Shown here piece by piece: positions 21,352 to 33,512 of a DNA stretch of 64,000 nt (within the stretch, counting starts at the first letter, position 1; the number at the start of each line of letters is the position of its first letter). A model generated the notes under the pieces. The model did no database searches and was not told where the DNA came from. It worked only from the letters and a program-made list of their open reading frames with translations. The DNA is from Gongronella butleri (taxonomy: Eukaryota; Mucoromycota; Mucoromycetes; Mucorales; Cunninghamellaceae), in assembly GCA_025201375.1 (NCBI GenBank), contig JAIWZP010000011.1, positions 434,001 through 498,000 on the forward strand. The letters run 5' to 3'. A program made the position numbers and the translations under genes.

Positions 21352-24059
21352 ATGACAACGAAAAAGGTGCCCTGCGACGGTAAAATGATCGCGTTTTTGC
21401 AAAAATGAGGCTGAAACTGACATTTCTTTTTTCTTTTTTTACTTTTTTCCTTACAGAATGTCGAGCAAGGAAACGAAGGTGTAGCTACGAGCATCCATGT
21501 GCAAGGTAAACGCAAAAAAAGTCAAATGCAAGGTACGAGGCCCCTCACCTTTGTTTTTTCGCCTTTTTTTATTTTTTTTTTTACATTAGATGTGTCAAGT
21601 TCAATATGGATTGCGTGTACACGGTGCTAACGTCGCCGGCCGATGAGGAGTATCTGCAACAAATCAAGTATCTGGACGAGTTCGAGCAGCTGCAGCTGCA
21701 ATTGGACGGGATGGAGCAGGAAATGAAGGTGTTACAGCTGAGCCACGGGCCACTGGACGTCATGTCGTCGCCATCGACGATTTCATCCTCGTCCATGCCA
21801 TCCACCATTGTCACGCGCAGCTCGTCCAACACATTTTCATCCACGACGACCATCTCGACCGACTCACGCACGGTGAAAAGGCAGCGCACGTCGGACGGCT
21901 TGGTCGCCACACTCTCACACTACATCTACGACCCCGAGACCGCTATCAATGAGTCATCGAGTGACAATGACAGTACGAATGGCAGCAAAACGAGCGAAAC
22001 TGTTCCCCACGAGCAATGGTCGCTTCAAATCAGCAAAAACGGGTCTCTGATGATTCACACCAATATCAAATCGCATTCTGAGCTTCTCGATTGTCTTCAC
22101 AATGGTTTGCGCTCTGTCCAGGAACAACAACACGTGCCGAATTTCCTCAGCAACCATCGGCCACGCGACCCGCTATTATCGCACATTGTGCAAATCTTTG
22201 TGTGGAAGAGGTATGGGCGATCACGACTCAAGAACATCGCCCTTGGTTTCACTTCCAAGGGTGCGCAGAGAAAGGCTTTGCGTCTTAAGAAGAACGCCAA
22301 TGGCATTGGTTGCCCTTCGCAAGACGACTACATTAACAATGGCGACGACATTAGCAATGACGACAACGAAATGGACACCGACACGACGCCACTCTTCCAC
22401 GACGCGCTAACGGCCGACCTGGTGAGCCTCACACGCACCATCTACGACGCGTACGTCAACTGCGAGCATATGAATCACATCCACATCCACACACCCACGT
22501 TTGAACGCCTGTTTTGCCCACCATCGATGAATTCGGGTGAAACAACCGATGCTTTATCCATTTCACCGGCTCTCCTGGCTCTTTGTGCCGTCGCGTGTAC
22601 GTCCAATTGCAAACATTTGTACACAATTGTGCCTGTTGGGCAGCGGATGAAAATGGGCGCGTTTTTTGCAGATGAGGCGCGTGCAAAGGTGATTGACATG
22701 TTTGATGAGCCGACCCTCGAGACATTGACGACGTACACGATGCTCTCGCTGTACAAGTTGCGCCGCGCAGATGATGCCGATTGCGAATTCTTCGCCACCA
22801 TGGCGGAACGCATCAGTCCGCTTGTCAAGGAGCATTTACCTCGGCGCCCGTCTGAAATCGATACGGTCTTTGACGATTTGTCGATGGATCCCCAAGACAT
22901 ACTTGTCGAGGGGTTGCATGCGCACTATGATCGCGTGGCGTTCCAATTGGGCAAGGTGCAGCAAATTGTGGCGTTCCACAAGCACCAGCATCGGATGATT
23001 CGACGTGGTCAGATGCACGATACAGCAGACCGGCGCCTAGTGAACAAATTCCACGACCGCGTATACCCGGTGCGCCCGACACGCGACGATACACAGCTGC
23101 AAAGGCGGCATTTGCGTCTGCACGGCTACATTCGCGATTTCAACAAAGAATGCCACGACACGGCGCACCAGGCACCTGCCGACAACACCGACGATTATGT
23201 GGGCATCATGGGCCATATGATTGAAATGGCCATGCGACGCTGGTACGCTGCGCTGCCCAACACCTATAAATTGGATTTGCCTCTTTTTGACCCGTATGCC
23301 GCTATCCATCCATCCAATGCCACCACCAACAATGGTATTTCGTCGGCTTCGTCGGTCTCTTCATCCGACGAGTGCCGATGGCTGCAGGTGTTGGAGGATG
23401 CGCCGGATGTCGTGCCATTGTTGTCGACACTCAATGTTTACAATGAATTCATGCTCATGGCCATGGCTCACCTGTGCCGTACCCCCGCGGATCTTGTCAC
23501 CTGCGAACAGATTGCTACCTATTGGAAGGAAAATTACCAAAATATCGATTACGAGTACCTTGCCGCGCAATTTGGTCAGAAATGGAGTATAAAGCTCAAA
23601 AAAATGGAATCCATGCTGCAATGGAAAGTCAAGGAGATGCACAAAAATTGCACCATGGCCCACGATGACTGCGACCGTATCAGCGACCCGGCGCTCGCCC
23701 ACCTGCCCAGTGAAATTGCCGCACTCGTCACCATCCTGACGTCCACCTTTGCTGGCTTTGACGACCCATCCGCGCGCGTGGCCGTCACATCGGCACTCAA
23801 TGCGATCCAGCTGCTCCAATTCCTGCGCCTACGTCACCCTTGCTACTTTGACCTGCGTGTTGCCGCCAACGTCTGGTCCATCCTGCTGCGCGCCTTGAAA
23901 TTCGGCTTTGGAGGCGCAGCCATGCGCGATACCCTCCAATCCAACCTTATATGCTGCCTTGCCATGATCCGCGACGAGATCAATTGGCTACCAGACCACC
24001 TTTCCATGATGAATTTTGTGCGCGACATGGAGCAGCAATACAAAGAGGAGTTCGAGTAG
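21352..24059 (+). CDS. Zn2Cys6 fungal transcription factor (848 aa)
   Basis: Three exons: 21352..21379 (28 nt), 21457..21505 (49 nt) and 21590..24059. The two small exons plus the first codons of the third build the zinc cluster: C8, C11, C18, C24, C27 and C34 with C-x2-C-x6-C-x5-C-x2-C-x6-C spacing and a basic RARKRR loop, so both introns interrupt the DNA-binding domain. A short coiled-coil-like segment (YLDEFEQLQLQLDGMEQEM) follows, as in Gal4-type dimerisers, then Ser/Thr-rich linkers and a long, mainly helical region consistent with the fungal transcription-factor regulatory domain. The single large open frame starting at 21606 lacks the zinc cluster, so a single-exon prediction would miss it. 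Regulon unknown. AATAAATG poly(A) signal about 24195. Confidence 0.9.
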
Positions 24060-26020
24060 CATTTTTCTACAAAAAAAAAAGGTCGTCCCCCTTTGTACAT
24101 AAAAAAATAGGTTTTTCTTCTTCTCCCTTCTCCCCCGTCATGGCCGCACGATCTGTGCTTGTTTTAAATCTTATTGTAATACTATGAAAAATCGAATAAA
24201 TGAATGAAAATGCCGAAATTTTGCCTTTTGCGTTCTCCTCCATTTAAATACGCAATGGAGCGATAAAAACCAGCCTCATTGGATCGAGTAGAAGTGGGAC
24301 TCTTTGAGTTGGTCGCATTCTATCTCGTGGGCCGCACTTTTTTTCCATGACATGCGCTTCCAATGAATGATTAACCCACTGCCCTTTTATGGATAAAAAA
24401 AACAAATCCAGAGTGAATGCGATGTCTGAGCCGCGGAAAGAACTATCTAGCACAATTGGCGACAAGGGAATAGCGCGACGCGTCCATGAAAAAATAAGAA
24501 AAACCATGATTGGCGATAAATTGACTTGCTGTGCCTTAAAGGGCCATGTGTACACCCCAAAATGCATCCGTACGTGATGGAGCACGCTACTGTAGAAATC
24601 CAAGTGGGGTGATATTTGCAAGGAGCCAAATAACTTTGGGGCACTCCACACGAAAATCAAGATTTCACCTGTGGCGAGCTCGCGAGCAAGAATTGAAAAA
24701 TCATGTCCTCAGAATGATGCCAAGCTTTCCACATCGAGAAGCGCATGGAGTAACCGCGAAAAATGCCAAAAAAGAGCACGATCCATCTGTTGGCTCACGA
24801 GCAATGTACGATTTTAGATTAAACTCCAATGGTGAATTGCACAGGAAAAACACGTCCATAGAGCCGCGCCGACGCGTCCACTAGCAAGAAAAGCATCCGG
24901 TGCATGGATTTGATATAGAACAGTAGCTAGCGTGTAACTCGACGTCTGACGCGGTTTTTCACGCGTCGAAGTGGCACAGCCAAACTTTGCTTCGTATAAA
25001 AGTCACCTGGAATGTACCTTTTTCATTTATCACAAGCATCCACGTACGCAGCAATTCGTGCTCTTTTTAGTGAGATAACTTTCAAGGCGCTGCAGCGAGT
25101 TCTTGTTGAGTTTACCTTGCGATGAAAAATTGCAGCTTTTCGCGTAAAACGCGAAAACCAGTCAATGCACCCTCCTTTTTTACTGCATTTTCGTCGGTGA
25201 ATGAGAAGCGTTTATCATGTGGTTGAATGGCATGGCAATTGAAGCACCTAAACGTTGCTGTTTTCCAATACGTGACTGTACCCCTTGCGAAAATTGTGAG
25301 TTTTTGAAGTGATCATTGCTCGGCATCTAATCATCGCAATGCCGCAAGGGCGGGCTCATTCGAACGAGAAAGCATGAGACTGTTTATCCAAAGAGTAAGC
25401 ATCTTTGTAGGTAGAGAATTTCTTGGCAGATGACGAGAAACAACATAAAATTGTTAAAATCGTTATATTCTTGACATGATATACAATGTTCAGCCAAATT
25501 TTTGCATGGAAAAGCACGTCAGACCACAGATGGACCATTGATATCATGCAGGTAGGCTACGGCCACCGTTGCGTTCACTGAAAAAAAAGCTCATAAAGTT
25601 CAAATTTCCTCAAAAATCTATGTTGACCCTGATTTCCCTAGACTGTATTCACGTCTGAGCCTTTAAGAACCACCAGAAAAAAATTATTATCATACGGCCG
25701 ACGGTGGTGAACCAAAAATGCACCTTGGATCAAGCGTGAGGCGGGCATTTTCGTAAATTCCTCTGCTGATTACACGTTGTGTCTGCGATGTTCCAATGAA
25801 ACAGGGCGCGCTTAAGTGTATAAACAAGAGGAGAACGGAAGCGTTCTTTTTGATGTTAAATGCGCGGCTCGAACGGAAGGTCGCATGAAGAAAAAGCGCA
25901 TTGACTCGCATTTGATCACTTTTTGACGTGACTCCGCCCATGAATCAAATTCCGCCGACCGACGCACCTCGTTTTTTTCGTCTCTCTCTTCCTTCCCGTT
26001 TCTTTTAGATCTATGTCGCC
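24060..26020. other. Gene-poor island
   Basis: About 2 kb without a supportable gene. The centre is a reverse-oriented copy of repeat family B (24690-25372). The last 100 bp carry a TCTCTCTTCC leader and a TCTTTTAG sequence eight bases before the KAT14-like ATG, which may be a 5'-UTR intron acceptor. Confidence 0.6.
24690..25372 (-). repeat. Repeat family B, reverse copy
   Basis: Read on the minus strand it runs CTTTCTCGTTCGAATGAGCC, then a CACATGATAAACG-type section, GAAAACCGCGTCAGACGTCG, TTGCTAGTGGACGCGTCGG, and GCATCATTCTGAGG with a TTTTTCAATTC end. These are the same landmarks, in the same order, as the plus-strand copies at 35190, 50684 and 57768. Confidence 0.7.
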
Positions 26021-28566
26021 ATGCCGCCTCTTTTAAAACGGCCATACGACGTAAGTACGCCAGAAAGTGTTTTTGATCGCTTGTTTTCTAAACCTTTGCC
26101 TTGTTTTTGTAGCTGATGTCGCTCACGTGGAATCAAGGGCACACGCGGAACGATCAGGATATTTATTGCTATTGCGGCAAGGGCTACAACCCGTATGTCG
26201 CGCTTGTTCCTTCAGTGGCGTCGCGTCACACTGGCCCCTCTCACCTCGGTTTTCTTTCTCTTTGTATTCTTTTTTAGGCACAAATCAATGGCCCAATGTC
26301 AGCGGTGCGAGCAGTGGTACCATTGTGGTAAGGAGTACGCGGCGAGTCTGCATCATTGCCGCTCATTTTTTTTCTTTTCGCGCAACAGATTGCATGGCCT
26401 GCCTGAAAAAGCGGCCATTGATGTTTGGGGACGTGTTTTACGACTTTGTGTGCTCGATTTGCGCGGGTGGTGACGAGCAATTCCAGCACGACACGCTCAC
26501 GTGGATCGAGGCGGTGCAATTGGTGCTTTTCCACCTGACGCGGCTCAAGCGGCTCAGCAAGGGCAAGCAGCAGGAGCATTTTTACTTTCGCTATGCCAAC
26601 GAGATCTGTGAATTGGCGGAAAGCGAGTGGGATCGCATCCTTGCGCCCAAGCCACGTAAGTGAAAGGGAAAAAAAAGCGCGTCGCGTTTCATGCCTCACT
26701 CATTCATTATGGATTTCAGAGACGAGCATGTGGCGCAACACGATTGCCAGCACCCTGTCGACGCATCCCAAGCTGTTTCTGAGCGGTGCTGCGCTCAGCG
26801 ATTATGGAAAAGGCTGGTGGGCGCTCGTTTCAGAAGAACCTCTTTTGCGACAGAAGCGCAAAGCCCGTAAGTGCGGTGGCCCCGTGCGGCAGCACCGCCC
26901 TCGAGCCGCTAAATTGATCTCTATCATTTTTTTTAGGTGCCATGCCATCATCCGGCTCCGAGCAAAAAATTACCAAAAAATTAAAACGACGCGCCATCAA
27001 GCAAGAAACCGACGCGTCGCCCGCATCTGATGACGCCTCGCCCAAGAAGCAGAAGATTGAAAGCACAATGGATCAGGTGAGCTTCCAATGACGCGCTTCG
27101 CGGTCTGAAAAATGGCAAATCTTACAAATTCTCGCTATAGGATCCTCGATCTCCGAAAAAGAGTGGCAAACAAGCAACCAGGGAGTCCAGTGGAGACGAT
27201 GACGGAGAGTCCCAGGATGCAGCAAAGGTGAATCATCTGAACAAAAATCAAAAAAAGGCGATTTCCATGCTAATTCTTCCTTTTTTTTTTGGGATGCAGG
27301 ATGGTCCCAAGTTGCGACTCATCTCTCAACAAGACGAATGGCACATTTTACAAGAGCTGGAGCATGCCTCAGGGGAATTGCCACCGGAGGCTATGCGATT
27401 AAGGCGAAAATTGGCGCTGCGAAGGGTAAATTTTGGGTTCATGTTTAATGTGACGCGCTCAATGACTCTTTTATTTTATTTTATTTTGCATACGCGCAGC
27501 TGAAACGAAGCTTGCACTTGAAGCTGTTTGACATTGACGCGGCGGTCAGGCAACAATTGCGTGGCAAAGGGCCAATGGAGCCGATGAATGGCCCGGCAAA
27601 GGATGCACTGTTGCCAACATCGGCCACAGAGGCTGCGGGCGCAGGCTCGCGCGCGGCCAAGGCCGAGGCCGAGGCGCGTAGCAAGGAACAATTATTGGAG
27701 AAGGGCACGCCATATCAGAATTCGTTTGCATCGCGTCTGTACGGGACGGCGCGGCGCGCAACGACATTGACGGCCAACGAGCCGTGGCTGTCCGCGTGGA
27801 ATGGACGCAAATTGCGCCCGTTCATTCGGCGCGACTATGAGAACAAAACGGCGCGCATGCTATTACTGGATCAAATCACAATCGCAAAAGGCCAGCCGCG
27901 CGTCGCCAAAACCCTTGGCACAGAATACGAGTCGCACGCCAACGACACAAGCATCGATTATGTTTATTTCCAGCGCGAGCTCCTGGACCCAACCAATCAA
28001 TTGTTACGTCTTTGCTTCTGGGATGGCATCGACGTGTCCGAATCGCTGCAATTTCCGGAATACAGCATCGTCGCCCTGTATAAACGCTGTGTCGTTGGTT
28101 GCGCGTTCATGACCCCAGAGGCATATATAACTTATTTCGCCGTCTTGCCCGGTTGGGAGCGCGCAGGCATTGGCCAGTGAGTCGTAAAAGTGCAAAGGAC
28201 TCTCTTTTTATCTCATGCCCTCCGTCTTTTTCTTTTTAGATTTATGCTTTATCACCTTTTCCAGACAATGATTAGCAAAGACATCACACTGCACGTGTCG
28301 GCCAACAACAATGCCATGGTAAGGCGCCAAAAAAAAAAAAAAAAAAAAGAAAAAAGAAAAAAAAAAGAAAAAAAAGCAGAAAAAATGAAAAATCAGGACA
28401 TGTGACGCGTCTCCCATGCTCATGCTTGCTTTTTCTTGCGTCAAAGATTTTGTACCAAAAGTTTGGATTCAAGCCTGAAGAATTCATTGTCAACTTTTAT
28501 GACAAATACCTGCCGAATGAGAGCATATTCAGCAAAAATGCTTTCTTCTTGCGTCTCCGTCGCTAA
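26021..28566 (+). CDS. KAT14: KAT14 (CSRP2BP)-type histone acetyltransferase with PHD finger (600 aa)
   Basis: Eleven exons (26021..26050, 26113..26192, 26278..26327, 26389..26655, 26720..26866, 26937..27076, 27141..27227, 27300..27425, 27500..28176, 28240..28318, 28447..28566) close in frame to a TAA. An N-terminal PHD-like finger (about residues 29-78: C29, C31, C44, C47, H52, with a C75/C78 pair) leads into a winged-helix-like module including GAALSDYGKGWWALV. A basic, acidic-spaced linker with a KKQKIE patch follows. The C-terminal GNAT domain is very close to metazoan KAT14: LCFWDGIDVSESLQFPEYS, the acetyl-CoA loop RAGIGQ (residues 530-535, split by an intron), KDITLHVSANNNAM, LYQKFGFKPEEF, and the terminal FFLRLRR. 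In animals KAT14 is the second acetyltransferase of the ATAC complex. The first upstream ATG (26013) runs into a stop, so 26021 is the start. Confidence 0.9.
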
Positions 28567-28697
28567 TGAGCACCCAATTCCTCACATGCATATTGTAAAT
28601 AAAGGGGAATTTATTCAAATCATAAAGGGGGTCCAAAAAAAAATCAGGACAATTGGTATTGTCACCTTGCATGATCCATCATTGCCTGTATGTGCGC

Positions 28698-29063
28698 TTA
28701 GCAGTTGTCAGCAGGGCATCCAGTGGCTGTAATGAATCGGAAGGAGCTAGCATCGGCATTTAACTTCTTGCAGACGTACGAACCCATGCTGCCAGGATTG
28801 GGCCAGATATTGGGATCACAAGCAAATTGGCAGCCACATTGGGAGTTGCCGACAGGCGTGTAGATCAACGCATAAGGCCAATCCGAATCACCTTTGAAAT
28901 TGACACTCTTGCGGCCACTTTCGCCCAGGCAGCCAGGGTTGCCCACCTTGACCCATTCACCACAGCCCACGGAGCAGTTGTCGTCGTTACAGAATTGAGC
29001 CCATGCATCGGCATTGATGCCAACGGCCATCATGGCAACACCCAGGATTGTATAGAGTTTCAT
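28698..29063 (-). CDS. Small secreted cysteine-rich protein (121 aa)
   Basis: Single exon starting at ATG 29063. Residues 1 to about 19 (MKLYTILGVAMMAVGINADA) form a signal peptide. The mature part has ten cysteines (FC, NC, GC, GC, QC, GC, AC, VC, GC, NC), an even number compatible with five disulfides, and no transmembrane segment or GPI-type tail. It resembles in general form the small secreted proteins that fungi release; I do not recognise a named family. The gene is convergent with the KAT14-like gene (stops 131 bp apart). A TATAAAAAG box lies about 53 bp upstream of the start. Confidence 0.75.
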   Translation of the reverse strand: MKLYTILGVAMMAVGINADAWAQFCNDDNCSVGCGEWVKVGNPGCLGESGRKSVNFKGDSDWPYALIYTPVGNSQCGCQFACDPNIWPNPGSMGSYVCKKLNADASSFRFITATGCPADNC

Positions 29064-29115
29064 GTTGTTGATCTTGTCAAAAAAAAAAAAAAAATCAAGC
29101 AATGCCGCCCCCTCA

Positions 29116-29124
29116 CTTTTTATA
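29116..29124 (-). promoter_or_regulatory. TATA box of the secreted Cys-rich protein gene
   Basis: TATAAAAAG on the minus strand, about 53 bp before ATG 29063, the distance expected for a short leader. Confidence 0.5.
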
Positions 29125-31304
29125 TCTTTTATTTTTTGTCTCGATCACTAGGTATGACATGGCTCAGCTTGTTCTACACGTCCTTAATTATGGAACGGTA
29201 CTTCATCATTGCATTTCAACTAGGCTTTGATCAAAAAGTAGCAAGCGTGTCTTTCAGGGGTACGCATCAAAGGACTGATTTTTAAAAAAAAAAATTGGTA
29301 AAGAGCAGATCTGAGCCAATTTTGTACGCACTTGGTTAGGCCGGTCGCACCATTTCCCTTTTTGTGCTAAATCATGCATTAATGCATCTACGTGGTTCAG
29401 GTGCGGGTATTGTGTGGCCGTGCACTATATATAGGCCTTTCTATTTTGCTGTTTCTGGCTGTTTTTTTCTGGTTCCCCATTAAAAAATGGCTCGTGCCCC
29501 GCGCGACGGGGCGCGCAATCGAGACCATTTGGGCGGCATCCATAAGCCAGGTTCCGGATGAATTCAGGTTGGACAAATTGCCGCTGCACAATATGGCATC
29601 CATTCGCGCATTGTTGCGCCCATTTTCGACGTGAGACGCCATCTGATGTTCAACAAACCCAATCTGTGCGAATTTTTACCTAAAAGAAATTCTGGCAATG
29701 GAGGGCAGATTTTTGCATGTCGCTGCAACTCGCCGTCATCAGGCTACATTCAAACAGCATCTGTTTTTTTTTCCCTTTATTTGTGCACTTCGTTATTTTA
29801 CGGCTGATGCTTCCACTTTACAGATCTTGACGAGCGCAAGCAGAACTCAAAGAGTTGAGACGTTGTCAATGCTTGCTGGCATTTGTCATCAATGTCACAA
29901 ACACAGCGCATTTGAAGCCAAAATAAGGTTAAAGCAGATTTTCGCGTTTTGTGCGCGCTCTTTTAATTTTTTAGACCATGTTCCGCTGACAGACAATCTG
30001 AACAGTTTTAAGTCACTTTTAAAAGCTACACCTTGGCCGACTGCCATAGAAAACTGACGAACAGAGAGCACATGCAAAAAAAAAAAAAAGCAAATGTCGC
30101 GCCTTAAGCAATGGACCGAGTCTGTGTGCAACGCCTTTTTTATTCTCTCTTGAGGACAACGAGCCGCTATGTATGCACCCACGTTTCCGGCAAAAAGCGC
30201 TGATTTGAGCAAATTGTCCGCTGTGCCACAAAAACGGACCAAACGACGACTTGTCGCGAAACCTGGAATTGAGGTCCCTGGAATTGCACCAAACTTGATC
30301 ACATCGTCATCTCCATTCAAGTAATTGTCAAAATCAACGAAAATGAGGCGTCGACTAGCTCAATTCCGCGCAATTGCGTTATATTCTTGACTTTGACCGC
30401 ATCGCATCGCGTCGCGTCGCGTCGCGCGCTCTCAGGCGACGGTGCCTTTTTAACGCGTCCGTAGGGTTGCCAGTGCGCTTCATGCACAAAAATGCTCCGT
30501 ACAAGGTCTGCGTTCCCATAATATTCACAAGTTGAGATTCGCGAAATGGAGGGTTGCACGGCATCAGTTTTTTCTCCGCTACCTGTAGGCAAAGTCTTCA
30601 CGACCCTAGTAGACAAAGTACATGTCAGGTCGCGCACACTCAGCGGAGTTCAGTTTTGGGGAGCTTGCGGAACGTTTTCATCACTTTTCATCTTTGGGTC
30701 ACGATTTTTTCATATTTTTCGCCATTCTTATTTGAATCAGCTTGTCAATCCTCGGCGCTGCCGCCGTCATCATTTCCCTTTTATTGTGCCTGCCATGAGT
30801 CAAATGACCAAGGCAATTGGCATGTTTTTGTATTCCAAATTTTGGATCTTTGGATGGAACAACTCTGAATAATCGCGATTTCTCGCGACTTTAGTATGCT
30901 AAGTGCCCAATCAAGGGCGCATTCGAATGAGCAACTCTTTGGACATCCGGTGTTCATTCCATTGGCGACATTAAATTAAAAGAAAGGCCCAGAAAAGGCA
31001 CATTTTTCTAAAAAAAAAAAATCAGAAATTTTACTTGCGGTTTCGGAAAATCGAACAAAACTGACACTTGATCTTTGATCAAGCGCGTATGCAGGTCGGC
31101 AATCCTGTTGATCATGCCACTGAAGTGTCCAGTAAAAGAAAGAAGAAAAAGAAAAACATCGATTTATACCCAATTGGAACTGGTGCCGGCATCAAAACGA
31201 TGTCTTGCACCCATTTTTATTTACGCGTGGCAATAGACTATAGCAACCCCCCTATTTTTTGTGTGCTAAGCGATACTGTAATATATGACTTCAGTCTTCA
31301 ATCC
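29125..31304. other. Gene-poor region
   Basis: About 2.2 kb between the secreted-protein promoter and the end of the BCS1-like gene. It contains a short tandem GCATC/GCGTC run at about 30399-30428, an A-run near 30075, and a CATTCGAATGAGC fragment near 30925 that recalls the start of repeat family B. Open frames of up to about 140 codons have no recognisable content. Confidence 0.55.
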
Positions 31305-33401
31305 TCAGTCCTCAGTGACATCGCTCTTGCTCTTCTTTTTGAGGAGGCGATTGGTGAGGACATTGAGCTTTTGCTGGCGGTCCTGCATGCTGATTTCGCG
31401 CCCAGCCTTAACATCCTTGAGGAAGATACCGATACGCGTATCAAAGAGATCGTTGAAGGAGTCCTCGGTGATCTTTTGATCTTGGATTTGGAACGAGTAA
31501 TCGAGGAAAAGACCTTGCAGCTCGGCGGTGGTCACCTCCCCGGGCGGAATGCTATTGGCCAAGCGCGTAGTGAGACGCTGCCACGCGGCGCCTTTCTTCT
31601 CTTCTTCATAATTGTCCTCGCACGGCATCGATGTCTTGAAGAAACGGGCAAACATGGTCTCAATCTGGTATGAATCCGCATAGTCCAATGTAATTTCTTG
31701 ATCCACGCGGCCACGGCGACGCATCACCGCTGGGAGCACCGTCTCGTCATTGCAAGTCATGAAAAAAACTAGAAAAATCAAGAGAAATCAAGAAATGGAC
31801 ATGGAAATGAGCCGTGCTCCTCGCTTGCCTCGTTTTTCCCATTTTTTTCTTTGCAATTCTTACCTGTTCCATCGGTCATGTCGTAGCCATCCAGCATGGC
31901 CAAGAGCCCAGGGAGTGTGATATGCTTCGGTCCCGCGGTGCCCTTGTCGTTGGCGGTGTTGTTCGTCTTTTCAATCACTTTGAGGCAATGATCAACGTCT
32001 TCCATTAAGAGCAAACAATCGGCGGGAATGGTGGAAACAATCTTGGCCAATTCCTCATCGCTTGTGACGGATGTCAGGTTCACCACGGCAAGTCCAAGCT
32101 CAAGTGTGCTTGCCAAAGATCTACAAACTGACGTTTTTCCCGTGCCAGGAGGGCCTTTGAGCAAAAAGCCATGGCGATAAGGGATGCCCTTGTCCGCGTA
32201 CCACTCCTTGTTGTTCATAAAGAAGTTGATGCCTAATTTTAGAAAAAAAACAAAATGAGCAAACAAAGCCAGAAATGGCGTTGATATACCGTTCAAAATT
32301 GTCTCCTTGAGGTTCTCGCGCAGAATGACCGTGTCCAAATCGCGCGCCTCCTTGGAAGTATCCTCTTCCCAAATAAAGCCGCCGCGTTCTTGGTGTTCAC
32401 ACTTGTAAACAAGAAGCTAAATGCCCAAAAAGACGGATGAGTGCCGCAGCTCCGGTGAATTCATCCAGGTGACGCGTGCCGCATGAACTTTGAATCCCAG
32501 CTCGCGTCGGGTTTGGTTCTTTTTTTTTTTGTTTTTTACCTTGTTTTCATGCTCACTATAGTAATCTTCCATCCATCGCGACAAATAATCCTTCAGCATG
32601 CGCACATCGCGACCAAAGGTGCTAAAAAAAAAAAGGTCAGTGGACGTGATGTGACCGACACGACGGGCTTACACCACTTTAAAGCTGACTTTTTGCGCAC
32701 CAAACATGCGATCCCATGGGTTCAAGTTGGTTTTGATGTTGTTTGCGCCATCTCCAGAGCTGCGCATGATCCAGAAGGTCCTTCCATCGTATTTCAGCTT
32801 GATCTCACGATTGAGCACTGTTGGCGGGACACGACACGTCAGCCGGCACGCTTTTTCATTTTTTTTCGTTTTTTTTTACTTACGAGGTTGCAGTTGAATA
32901 GCCGGTGCGCGCTTCTTTGTGCCCCGATTGCCTCGCAGATATCCCGAAACATATCTGTTGCGGCTGTACCCATTGCCTTCCCGGTCAATCCCAGCCTGAG
33001 CGTCTTGAAGTTTCAATTTCTTCAGCTCCCGGGCAATGAACTTGGAAATTGGCGTGTAGATCACCTCATACTCATCAATCTCGATGGTCACGTACAATTG
33101 GCTCATGATGAAGTAATAGGTTCGGTAGTAGTATGTTTCCACAAACTTCAAAAACGAGGCTAAAAAAAAACAGAAAAAGAAAGACGTCAATGCCTGCTGC
33201 CCTTGCCGCAGTCTAGCGTGCGCGCCTCTTACGTCCTATCATCAAGTACAAGCCCATGATCACCGCATCATTTTGAAACAAGAGCGACAAGCTGCGAAGC
33301 CATTGGGGGCCAATCCACGATTCAAGGAAGGAATCGCCAAAAATCTGATTGAACACAGATCGGATGGTCTGAAGCGTACTCGGGACAGCGTGAGACTCCA
33401 T
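31305..33401 (-). CDS. BCS1: BCS1-like AAA ATPase (543 aa)
   Basis: Seven exons (33401..33233, 33159..32884, 32817..32673, 32621..32540, 32416..32290, 32232..31864, 31768..31305) close in frame. An N-terminal hydrophobic segment (WLRSLSLLFQNDAVIMGLYL) precedes a BCS1_N-type region, including FGRDVRMLKDYL and the linker to the ATPase. The AAA domain has Walker A GPPGTGKT at residues 293-300, Walker B LLLMEDVD near 340-347, and a sensor/arginine region MTCND...RRRGRVD where family members usually read TNH...RPGRVD. True Bcs1 translocates folded Rieske protein across the inner mitochondrial membrane for complex III assembly; fungi also have Bcs1-like paralogs of unknown function. The length (Bcs1 is usually about 420-460) and the Arg in place of Pro favour a paralog. 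The C terminus is an extra, charged, Gln/Lys-rich helix region. Confidence 0.85.
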
Positions 33402-33505
33402 TGGATTGGGGGCCAAAAAAAAAAAAAAGTAAAAAAATAAAAAAAAATAAAAAAAAAAAAGTAACGAGAAAAGAAGCAGATGAAAGATGTAAAAAAAAAT
33501 GCGCG

Positions 33506-33512
33506 CTTTATA
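33506..33512 (-). promoter_or_regulatory. TATA-like box of the BCS1-like gene
   Basis: TATAAAG on the minus strand, about 105 bp upstream of ATG 33401, followed by A/T homopolymer runs. Confidence 0.4.

Noticed and set aside
29392..29634. Hydrophobic 80-codon frame near a TATATATA box
   Set aside because: Looks like a membrane segment followed by a basic stretch, but starts without an ATG and ends in the island; insufficient support.
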